A stretch of 52,272 nucleotides of DNA from the NCBI GenBank assembly GCA_020860645.1, contig JAJBTX010000089.1:1-52272 (forward strand), given 5' to 3'. The position numbers and the translations under genes are program-made. Position 1 is the stretch's first letter, and each line of letters starts with the position of its first letter. Source of the DNA: Lachnospiraceae bacterium (GTDB lineage Bacteria; Bacillota; Clostridia; Lachnospirales; Lachnospiraceae). Below the pieces are notes generated by a model. It searched no databases and had not been told where the DNA came from. It worked only from the letters and a program-made list of their open reading frames with translations. This document shows, in pieces, positions 11,418 to 18,689 of this stretch.

Positions 11418-11449
11418 CGGAGGGGAGCGAAAGGCTCCCCTCTGTTTTT
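11418..11449 (+). terminator. Rho-independent terminator after the giant gene
   Basis: An 8-9 bp GC-rich stem (11421-11428 with 11434-11441, extendable by one pair) with a five-base loop is followed by five T. It lies 15 nt after the stop codon and separates the giant gene from the next one. Confidence 0.88.
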
Positions 11450-11455
11450 GCACGC

Positions 11456-11484
11456 TTGAAAAAAAGAAGGGCGTATGGTAGCAT
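11456..11484 (+). promoter_or_regulatory. Possible sigma-A promoter for the YnbB-like gene
   Basis: TTGAAA at 11456-11461 and TAGCAT at 11479-11484 are separated by 17 nt. The pair lies just after the terminator and about 80 nt before the coding start. The -10 is a weak match, so this rests mainly on position and spacing. Confidence 0.4.
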
Positions 11485-11564
11485 AGGATGGAAATAATGA
11501 GGCGCGGCGCTTCGAAAGGTTTTGATTCTGGCAGCGTGCGGCGTCGATATATGGAGAAATGAAG

Positions 11565-12848
11565 ATGGATCTGGAAAATATGTATGAGAATATGGGCGTT
11601 GACCGCGAGGTTTTTTCCTACGGGCAGCAGGTCGAGGCCGAATTGCGGGAGCGTTTTGCTGCGATCGACGAGACGGCGGAATATAATCAGCTGAAAGTCC
11701 TTGGCGCGATGCAGCGAAACCGTGTCAGCGAAGCTTGTCTGGGTAGTTCGAGCGGCTATGGTTACAATGATATCGGGCGCGACACGCTGGAGAAGGTTTA
11801 TGCCGAGGTTTTTCATGCGGAGGCGGGGCTGGTGCGGCCGCAGATCACCTGCGGAACGCACGCGCTGGCGCTGGCGCTCTCGGCGAACCTGCGCCCGGGG
11901 GACGAGCTGCTGGCGATTTCCGGCAGACCCTATGACACGTTGGAGGAGGTTATCGGTATCCGCCCCGGGAACGGGAGCCTGGCGGAGTACGGCGTCACTT
12001 ACCGGCAGGTTGACCTGCTTGCGGACAGCAGCTTTGATTTTGAGGGAATCCGCGCCGCAATCAATGAGCATACGAAGATGGCGCACATTCAGCGTTCGAA
12101 GGGCTATCAGACGCGCCGCACGCTGTCAGTGCAGGAGATCGGCGAGGCGATCGCTTTTGTGAAGTCGATTAAGCCGGATATCATCTGCATGGTCGACGAC
12201 TGCTACGGCGAGTTTGTCGAGCGGATTGAGCCGGGGGACGTCGGCGCGGATCTCACGGTAGGTTCTCTTATTAAAAATCCGGGCGGCGGCCTTGCGCCGA
12301 CGGGCGGTTATATCGTCGGGAAAGAGGAGTATGTCGAGAGCTGCGCGTACCGGCTGACTTCGCCGGGACTGGGACGGGAGGTCGGCGCGTCGCTCGGGCT
12401 CATGCCGTCCTTTTATCAGGGATTTTTCCTCGCGCCGACCGTGACCGCGGGTGCGCTCAAAGGGGCGATTTTCGCGGCCAATCTCTATGAACGGCTCGGT
12501 TTTGCCGTGCTGCCGGACGGAAAGGAGAGCCGCCACGACATTATTCAGGCGATCACCTTCGGTACGCCGGAGGGCGTGATCGAGTTCTGCCGGGGAATTC
12601 AGGCGGCGGCGCCGGTGGACAGCTATGTGACGCCCGAGCCCTGGGCGATGCCGGGCTACGACAGCGATGTGATCATGGCGGCGGGCGCCTTCGTGCAGGG
12701 TTCCTCGATCGAACTCTCGGCGGACGGGCCGATTCGCCCTCCCTATGCCGTCTATTTTCAGGGCGGTCTGACCTGGGAGCACGCGAAATTCGGGATTCTG
12801 CTGTCCCTGCAGAAGCTGAAAGATAAGGGCCTTGCGACGCTTCCCTGA
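11565..12848 (+). CDS. PLP-dependent aluminium-resistance / methionine gamma-lyase family protein (YnbB-like)
   Basis: About 427 residues, full length for the Alum_res family (PF06838), which has the fold-type I aminotransferase/Cys-Met-metabolism architecture. The expected PLP lysine lies in GSLIKNPGGGLAPTGGY, preceded by the MVDDCYGEF acidic segment that usually contacts the cofactor pyridine. GTHALALAL fits the phosphate-binding region. The in-frame ATG at 11559 lies only 2 nt after GGAG (11553-11556), whereas the ATG at 11565 has 8 nt spacing, so I prefer 11565. In Firmicutes this family is annotated as aluminium resistance or as a methionine gamma-lyase relative, but its physiological substrate is not settled. 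It is flanked by a terminator and a structured repeat, so it is probably transcribed alone. Confidence 0.88.
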   Translation: MDLENMYENMGVDREVFSYGQQVEAELRERFAAIDETAEYNQLKVLGAMQRNRVSEACLGSSSGYGYNDIGRDTLEKVYAEVFHAEAGLVRPQITCGTHALALALSANLRPGDELLAISGRPYDTLEEVIGIRPGNGSLAEYGVTYRQVDLLADSSFDFEGIRAAINEHTKMAHIQRSKGYQTRRTLSVQEIGEAIAFVKSIKPDIICMVDDCYGEFVERIEPGDVGADLTVGSLIKNPGGGLAPTGGYIVGKEEYVESCAYRLTSPGLGREVGASLGLMPSFYQGFFLAPTVTAGALKGAIFAANLYERLGFAVLPDGKESRHDIIQAITFGTPEGVIEFCRGIQAAAPVDSYVTPEPWAMPGYDSDVIMAAGAFVQGSSIELSADGPIRPPYAVYFQGGLTWEHAKFGILLSLQKLKDKGLATLP

Positions 12849-12863
12849 AACGCGGATATTTAC

Positions 12864-13025
12864 TATAAAAGTTCCGGACGGCGGCTATGTGGACTGCATG
12901 CTTGCATGCAAGGACACATAGACATCGGACGGACTAGCCTGTATGAGCAAGTAGGGCGATAGTCCGGATTGCGAATGCAGGCGGCGATTGCGGGAGCTCG
13001 CAGAGCGTAGCAATCGACTTTTATA
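12864..13025 (+). repeat. Structured intergenic repeat, family 1, copy 1
   Basis: A 162-nt element closed by TATAAAAGT (12864-12872) pairing with ACTTTTATA (13017-13025). Inside are a hairpin with outer stem CTATGTG/CACATAG (12885-12891 with 12915-12921) and inner stem TGCATGC/GCATGCA, a central segment containing ATGAGCAAGTAGGGCGAT, an 8-bp pairing GCCTGTAT/ATGCAGGC, and a terminal hairpin CGATTGC/GCAATCG (12984-12990 with 13010-13016) with inner GCTC/GAGC. It is nearly identical to the copy at 40374-40536, with paired substitutions in several stems, and more distantly related to 16466-16621. It sits between two genes, 82 nt upstream of the 101-codon gene. I do not recognise it as a named RNA family; it could be a cis-acting RNA or a small mobile element. 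Confidence 0.85.
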
Positions 13026-13031
13026 TTTCGT

Positions 13032-13068
13032 GATGTCTGCGTAAGCAGACACATCCGTTTATACGGAT
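13032..13068 (+). repeat. Tandem small hairpins after repeat copy 1
   Basis: Two adjacent perfect stems follow copy 1: GTCTGC/GCAGAC (13035-13040 with 13045-13050, GTAA loop) and ATCCGT/ACGGAT (13053-13058 with 13063-13068). They are absent from the other copies and lie just ahead of the ribosome-binding site of the next gene. Neither has a T tract, so neither looks like a terminator. Confidence 0.6.
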
Positions 13069-13107
13069 AATAATCGGGCAGACTATTGAAATAAGGAGGA
13101 CCGTGAA

Positions 13108-13413
13108 ATGGCGAATATTAAGATCGAAGACGGAAAGATTCTCTATCGGAAGCTGCTCAAGAGCTGCGAGCTGCCGCTTGAGAAGCTGCGCTGGGCCTAT
13201 CTTCAGAAGGAGGACGTCAATTCCAAGCTCTGCTGCGGCAGCTATTCTACGGAGATTGACCGCGTCATCGTCGTGACGGAGGACGGGAAGAAGGAAATGT
13301 TCCAGTTCGAGAGCATGGAAGAGGCGCGGGAGCTGCTCGCGCGAATCCAGGCGGCGAGGCCGGATCTGGCGATTGGCTATACCGAGGCGAACCGGGCTCT
13401 GTATGAGGCTTAG
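13108..13413 (+). CDS. Small conserved-looking protein of unknown function
   Basis: A soluble protein of 101 residues with no signal peptide or membrane segment, well supported by a strong AAGGAGG site 8-9 nt before the ATG. The sequence alternates charged helices and short strands, has a CC pair near the middle (KLCCGS) and ends with a helix rich in Glu, Ala and Arg. The strand-rich core followed by a C-terminal helix (MEEAREL) would suit a compact regulatory or binding domain, but I recognise no family. It lies behind repeat copy 1 and ahead of an FAD oxidoreductase. Confidence 0.75.
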   Translation: MANIKIEDGKILYRKLLKSCELPLEKLRWAYLQKEDVNSKLCCGSYSTEIDRVIVVTEDGKKEMFQFESMEEARELLARIQAARPDLAIGYTEANRALYEA

Positions 13414-13450
13414 TATAGCGTTTTCGAATAACTGGACATTTCTGCTGGTC

Positions 13451-13540
13451 GGTTCTCTCGATAGCAGAGGTTAAAAACCCTTAGCGTAGCCCGTACAACA
13501 TGTTCGAGCTATCAGACGAGGCAAGAGAGGGGTACGGAAC
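13451..13540 (+). repeat. Imperfect long inverted repeat before the TTG-started oxidoreductase
   Basis: The gap 13414-13540 contains nested complementary segments: GTTC/GAAC (13452-13455 with 13537-13540), CTCTC/GAGAG (13455-13459 with 13525-13529) and GATAGC/GCTATC (13460-13465 with 13508-13513). A small GGTT/AACC hairpin lies inside. The 3' arm runs up to the TTG start and includes the likely ribosome-binding purines, so folding could affect translation. It does not share the core of repeat family 1, and only one copy is seen in the window. Confidence 0.45.
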
Positions 13541-14767
13541 TTGAAACAGGTACTGGTCGTCGGCGGCGGCGCGTCCGGCCTCATGGCGGCGATTGCCGCG
13601 GCAGAGTGCGGCGCGAAGGTCACGCTCATCGAGAAAAATAAAACCCTTGGGAAAAAGCTGCTCGTCACGGGAAATGGGCGCTGCAACTTCACGAACCGGA
13701 ATCAGAGTCCGGAGCGTTATCGCGGCGCGGATCCGGCCTTTGTGGCGCGTGCGCTGGCGGCATTTTCCGCGGAGGATACGGTCCGCTTTTTTGAACGGCT
13801 TGGTATCCGCGTGAAGGAGCGGGAGGGCTGGCTCTACCCGGCCAGCGGTCAGGCCTCGTCGATCGCGGACGCGCTGCGGCTCGAGGCGGAGCGCCTGCAT
13901 GTGAAGCTGGCCTGCAACACGCAGATAAGGAAAATAGAGCAAAGAGATGGACGCTTCCTGGCGAAGATGGAGGGCTGGACCTATGAAGGTGACGCGCTGA
14001 TTCTGGCCTGCGGTTCGAAGGCCGCCCCCCAGACCGGTTCGGATGGCGACGGCTATCGCTTTGCGGAGGCGCTGGGACATACGGTGATCGGCCCCTCCCC
14101 CGCGCTGACCGGCCTCGTCGTGGCGGAGCGGGACTGCGGGAAGCTTGCGGGGGTGCGCGCGGAGGCCTGCGTGACGTTGCAGACCGGTGCGACGGAGTAT
14201 CGGGACGCCGGGGAAGTGCAGTTCACATCCTACGGTCTGTCCGGGATCCCCGTTTTTCAGATCAGCCGCTACGCGGCTGCGGCGCTTGCGACGGGCTGTA
14301 GCTGTGAGGCTTCGCTTGATCTCCTGCCGGAGATTTCCGCAGAGGAGACAGAACGGCTGCTGGGGAAGCGGGTGCGGGCGCTTCAGGAACGGCGCGGCGC
14401 GGATCTGCTGCTCGGCGTATTTCCGGAGAAATTATCGAGGCTGCTTCTTGAGAGAGCCGGTATTTCCACGCAGAAGCGCGGTGCGGACTGGGCACAGCCG
14501 GATATCCGTGCGCTGACGGAGCAGATGAAAAAGCTGCGCTTCCATATCGTGAAGTGCAGGGGCTTTGAGCACGCTCAGGTCTGCGCGGGAGGCGTGCCGC
14601 TCACGGAGCTTCGGGGGATTTCCATGGAGTCCGCTCTTGTGCCGGGACTGTATCTGGCGGGAGAGCTGCTCGATGTGGACGGAGAATGCGGCGGCTACAA
14701 TCTGCAGTGGGCCTGGACGAGCGGTCGCCTGGCGGGGCGTGCCGCGGCGGGAAAACTGGGACAGTAG
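13541..14767 (+). CDS. BaiN/HI0933-family FAD-dependent oxidoreductase
   Basis: 408 residues, typical for this flavoprotein family. The N-terminal Rossmann motif VVGGGASGLMAA binds the FAD ADP moiety and is followed by the family signature TGNGRCNFTN. The C-terminal half has CAGGVPL and the FAD-contacting GELLDVDGECGGYNLQWA block. The start is TTG, with AGAGAGG about 10 nt upstream, and no in-frame ATG fits better. In gut Clostridia the family name comes from BaiN, proposed to act on bile-acid intermediates, but most members (including HI0933/YhiN) have no proven substrate and there is no bile-acid gene nearby. I therefore call the family and not the reaction. A second FAD oxidoreductase follows on the same strand. 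Confidence 0.88.
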   Translation: MKQVLVVGGGASGLMAAIAAAECGAKVTLIEKNKTLGKKLLVTGNGRCNFTNRNQSPERYRGADPAFVARALAAFSAEDTVRFFERLGIRVKEREGWLYPASGQASSIADALRLEAERLHVKLACNTQIRKIEQRDGRFLAKMEGWTYEGDALILACGSKAAPQTGSDGDGYRFAEALGHTVIGPSPALTGLVVAERDCGKLAGVRAEACVTLQTGATEYRDAGEVQFTSYGLSGIPVFQISRYAAAALATGCSCEASLDLLPEISAEETERLLGKRVRALQERRGADLLLGVFPEKLSRLLLERAGISTQKRGADWAQPDIRALTEQMKKLRFHIVKCRGFEHAQVCAGGVPLTELRGISMESALVPGLYLAGELLDVDGECGGYNLQWAWTSGRLAGRAAAGKLGQ

Positions 14768-14825
14768 TGTTGTCAGGCCGAAGAGGTAACTTTTCATTTG
14801 ACAAGGGTACTATTGCGGCGGTTGC

Positions 14826-16469
14826 ATGGCAGGCCGGTCTGCTTTAGAAGAGAGGAACAGACATTTCTTGCTGACTATCAGGGACTTAAAGCTTCCGGTT
14901 ACACACACGCCGGAACAATTGAGAGATAAGATCATAAAAACACTTCACATTCGACCGGAAGAGCTGATTCGTTACGAAATCATACGGCGATCTCTGGACG
15001 CCCGAAGAGGCGAGCTGAAATATGTCTACCTCATTGATGCGGAGGTAAAGCGCGAGAAAGCGGTGCTGCGGCGCGCGCCTGCTCAGGTGAAGCGCGCGGA
15101 GCGCGTGCGCTATCAGTTTCCGGAGCACGGAACGGAGCCGCTGCGTCATCGCCCGGTCATCATCGGGGCGGGACCGGCGGGACTTTTTTGCGCGCTGATG
15201 CTCGCGAGGGCCGGATACGCACCGCTCGTTCTGGAGCGCGGCGAGCGTGCCGGGGACCGCGCGCGGACAGTCCGGCATTTCTGGGAGAGCGGCGAGCTGG
15301 ATACGCAGTCGAACGTGCAGTTCGGCGAGGGCGGGGCCGGGACATTTTCCGACGGAAAGCTGAATACGCTTGTCAAGGACGCGGCGGGGCGGAACCGGAA
15401 GGTGCTCGAACTCTTCGTAGAAGCCGGTGCGCCGGAGGAGATCCTCTACGAGCAGAAACCGCATCTGGGCACCGACCTTCTCGTCGGGATTGTGACGAGA
15501 CTGCGGGAAGAAATCTTAAGAAACGGCGGGGAAGTGCGTTTCGGGACGCTGGTCACGGACATCCGGATTGAGGACGGGCAGCTGCGCGGCCTTACCGTCC
15601 GGAGCCGGAGAGCGGAGGAGTTTATCGAGGCGGAGCAGGTTGTGCTCGCGATCGGCCACAGCGCGCGCGACACCTTCGCCATGCTGCGGGAGCGCGGCGT
15701 GCCGATGCAGCCGAAGTCCTTCGCAGTCGGCGTCCGGATCGAGCATCCGCAGGAGATGATCAATCGCAGTCAGTATGGTTCGGACTATCCGTCCTTTCTC
15801 CCGGCGGCGTCCTACAAGGTGACGCGGAGGGCTTCGGACGGCCGGGGCGTCTACTCCTTCTGCATGTGCCCGGGCGGCCAGGTCGTGGACGCTTCCTCCG
15901 AGGAGGGGCTGCTCGCGGTCAACGGCATGAGCTATCAGGCGCGCGACGGGCGCAACGCGAACAGTGCGATGATCGTGACTGTGACGCCGCAGGATTTTCC
16001 CGGAAATGATGTGCTCGCGGGCGTGGAGTTCCAGCGGGGACTGGAGCGCGCGGCTTATCGCCTCGGAGGAGGCAGAGTGCCGGTGCAGCTCTTCGCGGAT
16101 TTCTGCCAGAAGGTGCCCTCGCGAAATCTGGGGGAGATCGAGCCCTGCGTCTGTGGGGGTTATACGCTCGGGGATGTGCGTTCTGTTTTCCCGGAAACGC
16201 TTTCCCGCGCGCTGGAAGAGGGAATCCGCGGCTGCGACGCGCTGATTCACGGCTTCGCCAGGCCGGACGCGACACTCTGCGGCGTGGAGAGCCGGACCTC
16301 CTCTCCGCTGCGCATCCTGCGCGGGGAGAATTTCGAGAGCGAGGTCCGTGGACTCTATCCCTGCGGCGAGGGCGCGGGCTACGCCGGAGGGATCACCTCG
16401 GCGGCGATGGACGGATTAAAGATTTCGGAATTCATTGCAAAAAAATATGCGCCGTGTTATCATGAATGA
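14826..16469 (+). CDS. NAD(P)/FAD-dependent dehydrogenase (YtfP/COG2509-type)
   Basis: Up to 547 residues. A ~100-residue N-terminal alpha/beta domain precedes the FAD Rossmann motif IIGAGPAGLFCALMLA. Next come the family segment NVQFGEGGAGTFSDGKLNT, a central VLAIGHSARDTF and a C-terminal GLYPCGEGAGYAGGITSAA FAD site. This fits uncharacterised FAD-dependent dehydrogenases common in Firmicutes. The ATG at 14826 has a poor ribosome-binding site. An in-frame TTG at 14868, downstream of AGAGG (14851-14855), would begin with LTIRDLKLPV, where relatives usually begin, and may be the true start. The stop codon (TGA 16467-16469) lies inside the closing stem of structured repeat copy 2. Confidence 0.85.
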   Translation: MAGRSALEERNRHFLLTIRDLKLPVTHTPEQLRDKIIKTLHIRPEELIRYEIIRRSLDARRGELKYVYLIDAEVKREKAVLRRAPAQVKRAERVRYQFPEHGTEPLRHRPVIIGAGPAGLFCALMLARAGYAPLVLERGERAGDRARTVRHFWESGELDTQSNVQFGEGGAGTFSDGKLNTLVKDAAGRNRKVLELFVEAGAPEEILYEQKPHLGTDLLVGIVTRLREEILRNGGEVRFGTLVTDIRIEDGQLRGLTVRSRRAEEFIEAEQVVLAIGHSARDTFAMLRERGVPMQPKSFAVGVRIEHPQEMINRSQYGSDYPSFLPAASYKVTRRASDGRGVYSFCMCPGGQVVDASSEEGLLAVNGMSYQARDGRNANSAMIVTVTPQDFPGNDVLAGVEFQRGLERAAYRLGGGRVPVQLFADFCQKVPSRNLGEIEPCVCGGYTLGDVRSVFPETLSRALEEGIRGCDALIHGFARPDATLCGVESRTSSPLRILRGENFESEVRGLYPCGEGAGYAGGITSAAMDGLKISEFIAKKYAPCYHE

Positions 16470-16621
16470 TACGAGGGTTCCAAAGTCATAAATCGAATGT
16501 TTACATTCGTATTTATGACCTTGGAACCCGCATAAGCATGAGCAGGTAGCCCGATCAGGGCGGACTGCGAATGCTTGTAGGATTGCGGGAGCGCGCAGCG
16601 CAAAGCAATCCGTAGTATCAT
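16466..16621 (+). repeat. Structured intergenic repeat, family 1, divergent copy 2
   Basis: A 156-nt element closed by ATGATAC (16466-16472) with GTATCAT (16615-16621), a different sequence from the closing stem of copies 1 and 3. A long hairpin (16475-16529) with GGGTTCCAA/TTGGAACCC outer arms occupies the place of their shorter first hairpin. The core ATGAGCAGGTAGCCCGAT followed by CGGACTGCGAATGC is clearly related to the core of copies 1 and 3. The terminal hairpin GGATTGC/GCAATCC with inner GCGC/GCGC matches theirs in position. It overlaps the upstream gene's stop codon and ends 25 nt before the next ATG. Confidence 0.8.
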
Positions 16622-16645
16622 GAATGCGGCGTTCGGAGGATACAA

Positions 16646-16900
16646 ATGAAGGGAACAAAGAACGGCTGGACGCTTCTTCTGCTCGTACTGGCGGGAGTCG
16701 TGCTGGGCGGTTTTATCGGGAATATGGCGGCGAATGTGCCGGGTCTTTCCTGGCTGAATTATGGGCAGACCTTTGGGTTGGAGGAGCCGATCGTCCTGAC
16801 GCTCGGGCTGATCGTTCTGACCTTCGGCCTGACCATTCAGATCACGCTCGCCAGTATTATAGGAATCGTTCTGGCGATACTGATATACAGATGGATCTAA
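16646..16900 (+). CDS. DUF4321 small membrane protein
   Basis: 84 residues with two hydrophobic segments: about 8-28 (LLLLVLAGVVLGGFIGN) and about 48-82, which is long enough for one or two passes. Between them is a short polar stretch with a conserved-looking YGQTFGLEEP. Length, topology and position just before radC/mreB match DUF4321 (PF14209) in Clostridia. No function is established. GGAGG at 16635-16639 gives good spacing to the ATG. It opens the long morphogenesis block, so a membrane role linked to cell shape is plausible by context only. Confidence 0.82.
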   Translation: MKGTKNGWTLLLLVLAGVVLGGFIGNMAANVPGLSWLNYGQTFGLEEPIVLTLGLIVLTFGLTIQITLASIIGIVLAILIYRWI

Positions 16901-16954
16901 TGCATAACCGTGGGGTGTCCGGAGAGGAAAGAGTGCGGACGGAGGTTATGCGGT

Positions 16955-17644
16955 ATGAACGAAAAATTTCATGAGTTACCCGAGGAGGACCGCCCCTACG
17001 AGCGCTGCAGGCGTTACGGGGTGCAGTCCCTGTCGAACCGGGATCTCCTGGCGGTGATCCTGCGGACCGGCGCGAAGGGCCGGAGCGTACTTGAGCTCGC
17101 GGGCGATATCCTGAGGCTGGTGCCGGAGCGCGAGGGCTTTACGGGGCTTCGCAGGCTGAGCCTGGAGGAGCTCTCCGGGGTGCGCGGCATCGGGACGGTG
17201 AAGGCTGTCCAGCTCAAGTGCCTGCTGGAGATTGCCCGGCGCATGGCGCGGGAGGAGGCCGGAGAGGGAACGCATTTCCGGACGGCTTCCGAGGTGGCGG
17301 ACTATTATATGGAAGATCTGCGCCACGAGGAACAGGAGACGCTGCTTCTTCTGATGCTGAACCAGAAGGGCAGGCTGCTGCGGGAGAAATATCTTTTCCG
17401 CGGTACGGTGAACGCCTCGATGCTCTCGGCGCGGGAAATTTATATCGAAGCGCTGTCAGCACACGCGGTGCAGATCATTCTTCTGCACAATCACCCGAGC
17501 GGCGACGCGACGCCGAGCGCGGAGGATATCCGGGCGACGAAGCGCATTGCGGAGGCGGGGGAGTGCCTCGGCGTCCCGCTGGCGGATCATATCATTATCG
17601 GGGAGCGCTCCTATGTGAGCCTCCGCGAGGAACAATACCTATAA
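16955..17644 (+). CDS. radC: RadC family JAMM/MPN-domain protein
   Basis: About 229 residues: an N-terminal helix-hairpin-helix region (LSGVRGIGTVKAVQLK) and a C-terminal MPN domain with the metal-binding HNHPSGDATPSAED motif plus upstream acidic residues. The family's claimed role in DNA repair is disputed. A GTG reading from 16910 exists, but the ATG at 16955 has GGAGG (16941-16945) at 9 nt and begins with the normal MNEKFHELPEEDRPYER, so I use that. Like many Firmicutes, this genome has radC directly before mreB. Confidence 0.92.
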   Translation: MNEKFHELPEEDRPYERCRRYGVQSLSNRDLLAVILRTGAKGRSVLELAGDILRLVPEREGFTGLRRLSLEELSGVRGIGTVKAVQLKCLLEIARRMAREEAGEGTHFRTASEVADYYMEDLRHEEQETLLLLMLNQKGRLLREKYLFRGTVNASMLSAREIYIEALSAHAVQIILLHNHPSGDATPSAEDIRATKRIAEAGECLGVPLADHIIIGERSYVSLREEQYL

Positions 17645-17664
17645 AAGGGAAAGAAGGATATACC

Positions 17665-18672
17665 ATGAACAATCATTGTTTTGGCTGTGATTTCGGCTCC
17701 TACAACCTGAAAATCTATCACAGGGAGATGGACACCTGTCTGAAGCAGCACAATATGGTCGCCGTGCTGGACAGGGATGAGATGCTGGCATACGGGGACG
17801 AGGCCTACGCCATGTATGAGAAGGCACCGGCGAATATTCAGGTCTCGAGTCCGATGTCCTACGGAAATCTGGCCAGCATCAGCAATATGCAGACCTTTCT
17901 GAAGAAATTTCTCGAGAGTACGACGAAGGGACAGCTCAAGGGGGCGGAGTATTTTGTGGCGCTGCCGACCGACATGCAGGAGCGGATTTTCACGACGTTG
18001 ATTCAGGATTCTGCGCTGAAGCCGCGGACAGTTTATCTCGTGGATAAGCCGGTGGCGGCAGGACTCGGGCTCGGTATCAATGTGCGCGAGGCGCAGGGCG
18101 TGCTGATCGTTGATATTGGTGCGGAGACGACAGAGATTTCGGTACTTTCTCTTGGCGGTATTGTGATCAGCCGCCTGATTCAGACCGGCGGGCGCTCGAT
18201 CGACGACGCGATCCAGAACGCCATCCGCAAGGAACACAATTTCTACATCGGCAGCAAGACCGCGGAGAGCATCAAGAAAGAGCTCGCCAGCGCGGTCGCG
18301 CCGGAGGAGGCTTCGATGCAGATCTGCGGCCGCAATATGGTCGTCGGCCTGCCGCAGATGCTTGAGATCACCGCTTCCTTCGTCTATGACGCGATTCGCG
18401 ACCAGCTGAATGTGATCATGGACGCGGTGAAGACGATTCTTGAGCGTACGCCGCCCGAGCTTGGCGTGGATATTATCAAAAACGGCATTTACCTGACAGG
18501 AGGCTCTGCCAGAATCCATCGCATGGATGAACTGCTGCAGGAGAAGACCGGCATCCGCGTCGTAGTCGACGAGGACCCGGAGCTGAGTGTGGCGAGGGGA
18601 CTCTCTCATGTGATCGGGGAGCGCGAGTACCGCCAGCTCGCCTTTGTGACGAAGGAACAGAAGTATGAATAG
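17665..18672 (+). CDS. mreB: MreB-type actin-like cell-shape protein (divergent)
   Basis: 335 residues, normal for MreB. The actin/Hsp70 fold motifs are present: phosphate-1 loop DFGSYNLKIY, phosphate-2 VDIGAETTEISVLSLGG and adenosine motif YLTGGSARIHRMDELL. MreB polymerises under the membrane and directs the Rod wall-synthesis machine. The phosphate-1 loop differs from the common D-G-T-A-N-T form, and the first ~60 residues are unusual, so the protein is a divergent paralogue type. The frame stays open back into radC (to 17218), but the ATG at 17665 with a GAAGGA site and a fitting N terminus is the start. mreC, mreD and pbp2 follow, confirming context. Confidence 0.9.
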   Translation: MNNHCFGCDFGSYNLKIYHREMDTCLKQHNMVAVLDRDEMLAYGDEAYAMYEKAPANIQVSSPMSYGNLASISNMQTFLKKFLESTTKGQLKGAEYFVALPTDMQERIFTTLIQDSALKPRTVYLVDKPVAAGLGLGINVREAQGVLIVDIGAETTEISVLSLGGIVISRLIQTGGRSIDDAIQNAIRKEHNFYIGSKTAESIKKELASAVAPEEASMQICGRNMVVGLPQMLEITASFVYDAIRDQLNVIMDAVKTILERTPPELGVDIIKNGIYLTGGSARIHRMDELLQEKTGIRVVVDEDPELSVARGLSHVIGEREYRQLAFVTKEQKYE

Positions 18673-18689
18673 GGACGGAGCGGCTGTCC

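Noticed and set aside
12863-13054. Minus-strand 63-codon frame in the repeat region
   Set aside because: It covers the hairpins of repeat copy 1; the same sequence in copy 3 differs by paired stem changes rather than coding changes.
17218-17664. In-frame extension of MreB back into radC, giving a 484-residue reading
   Set aside because: The extra part is radC in another frame, low in hydrophobic structure and rich in Arg/Gly; the ATG at 17665 has its own ribosome-binding site and a family-like N terminus.
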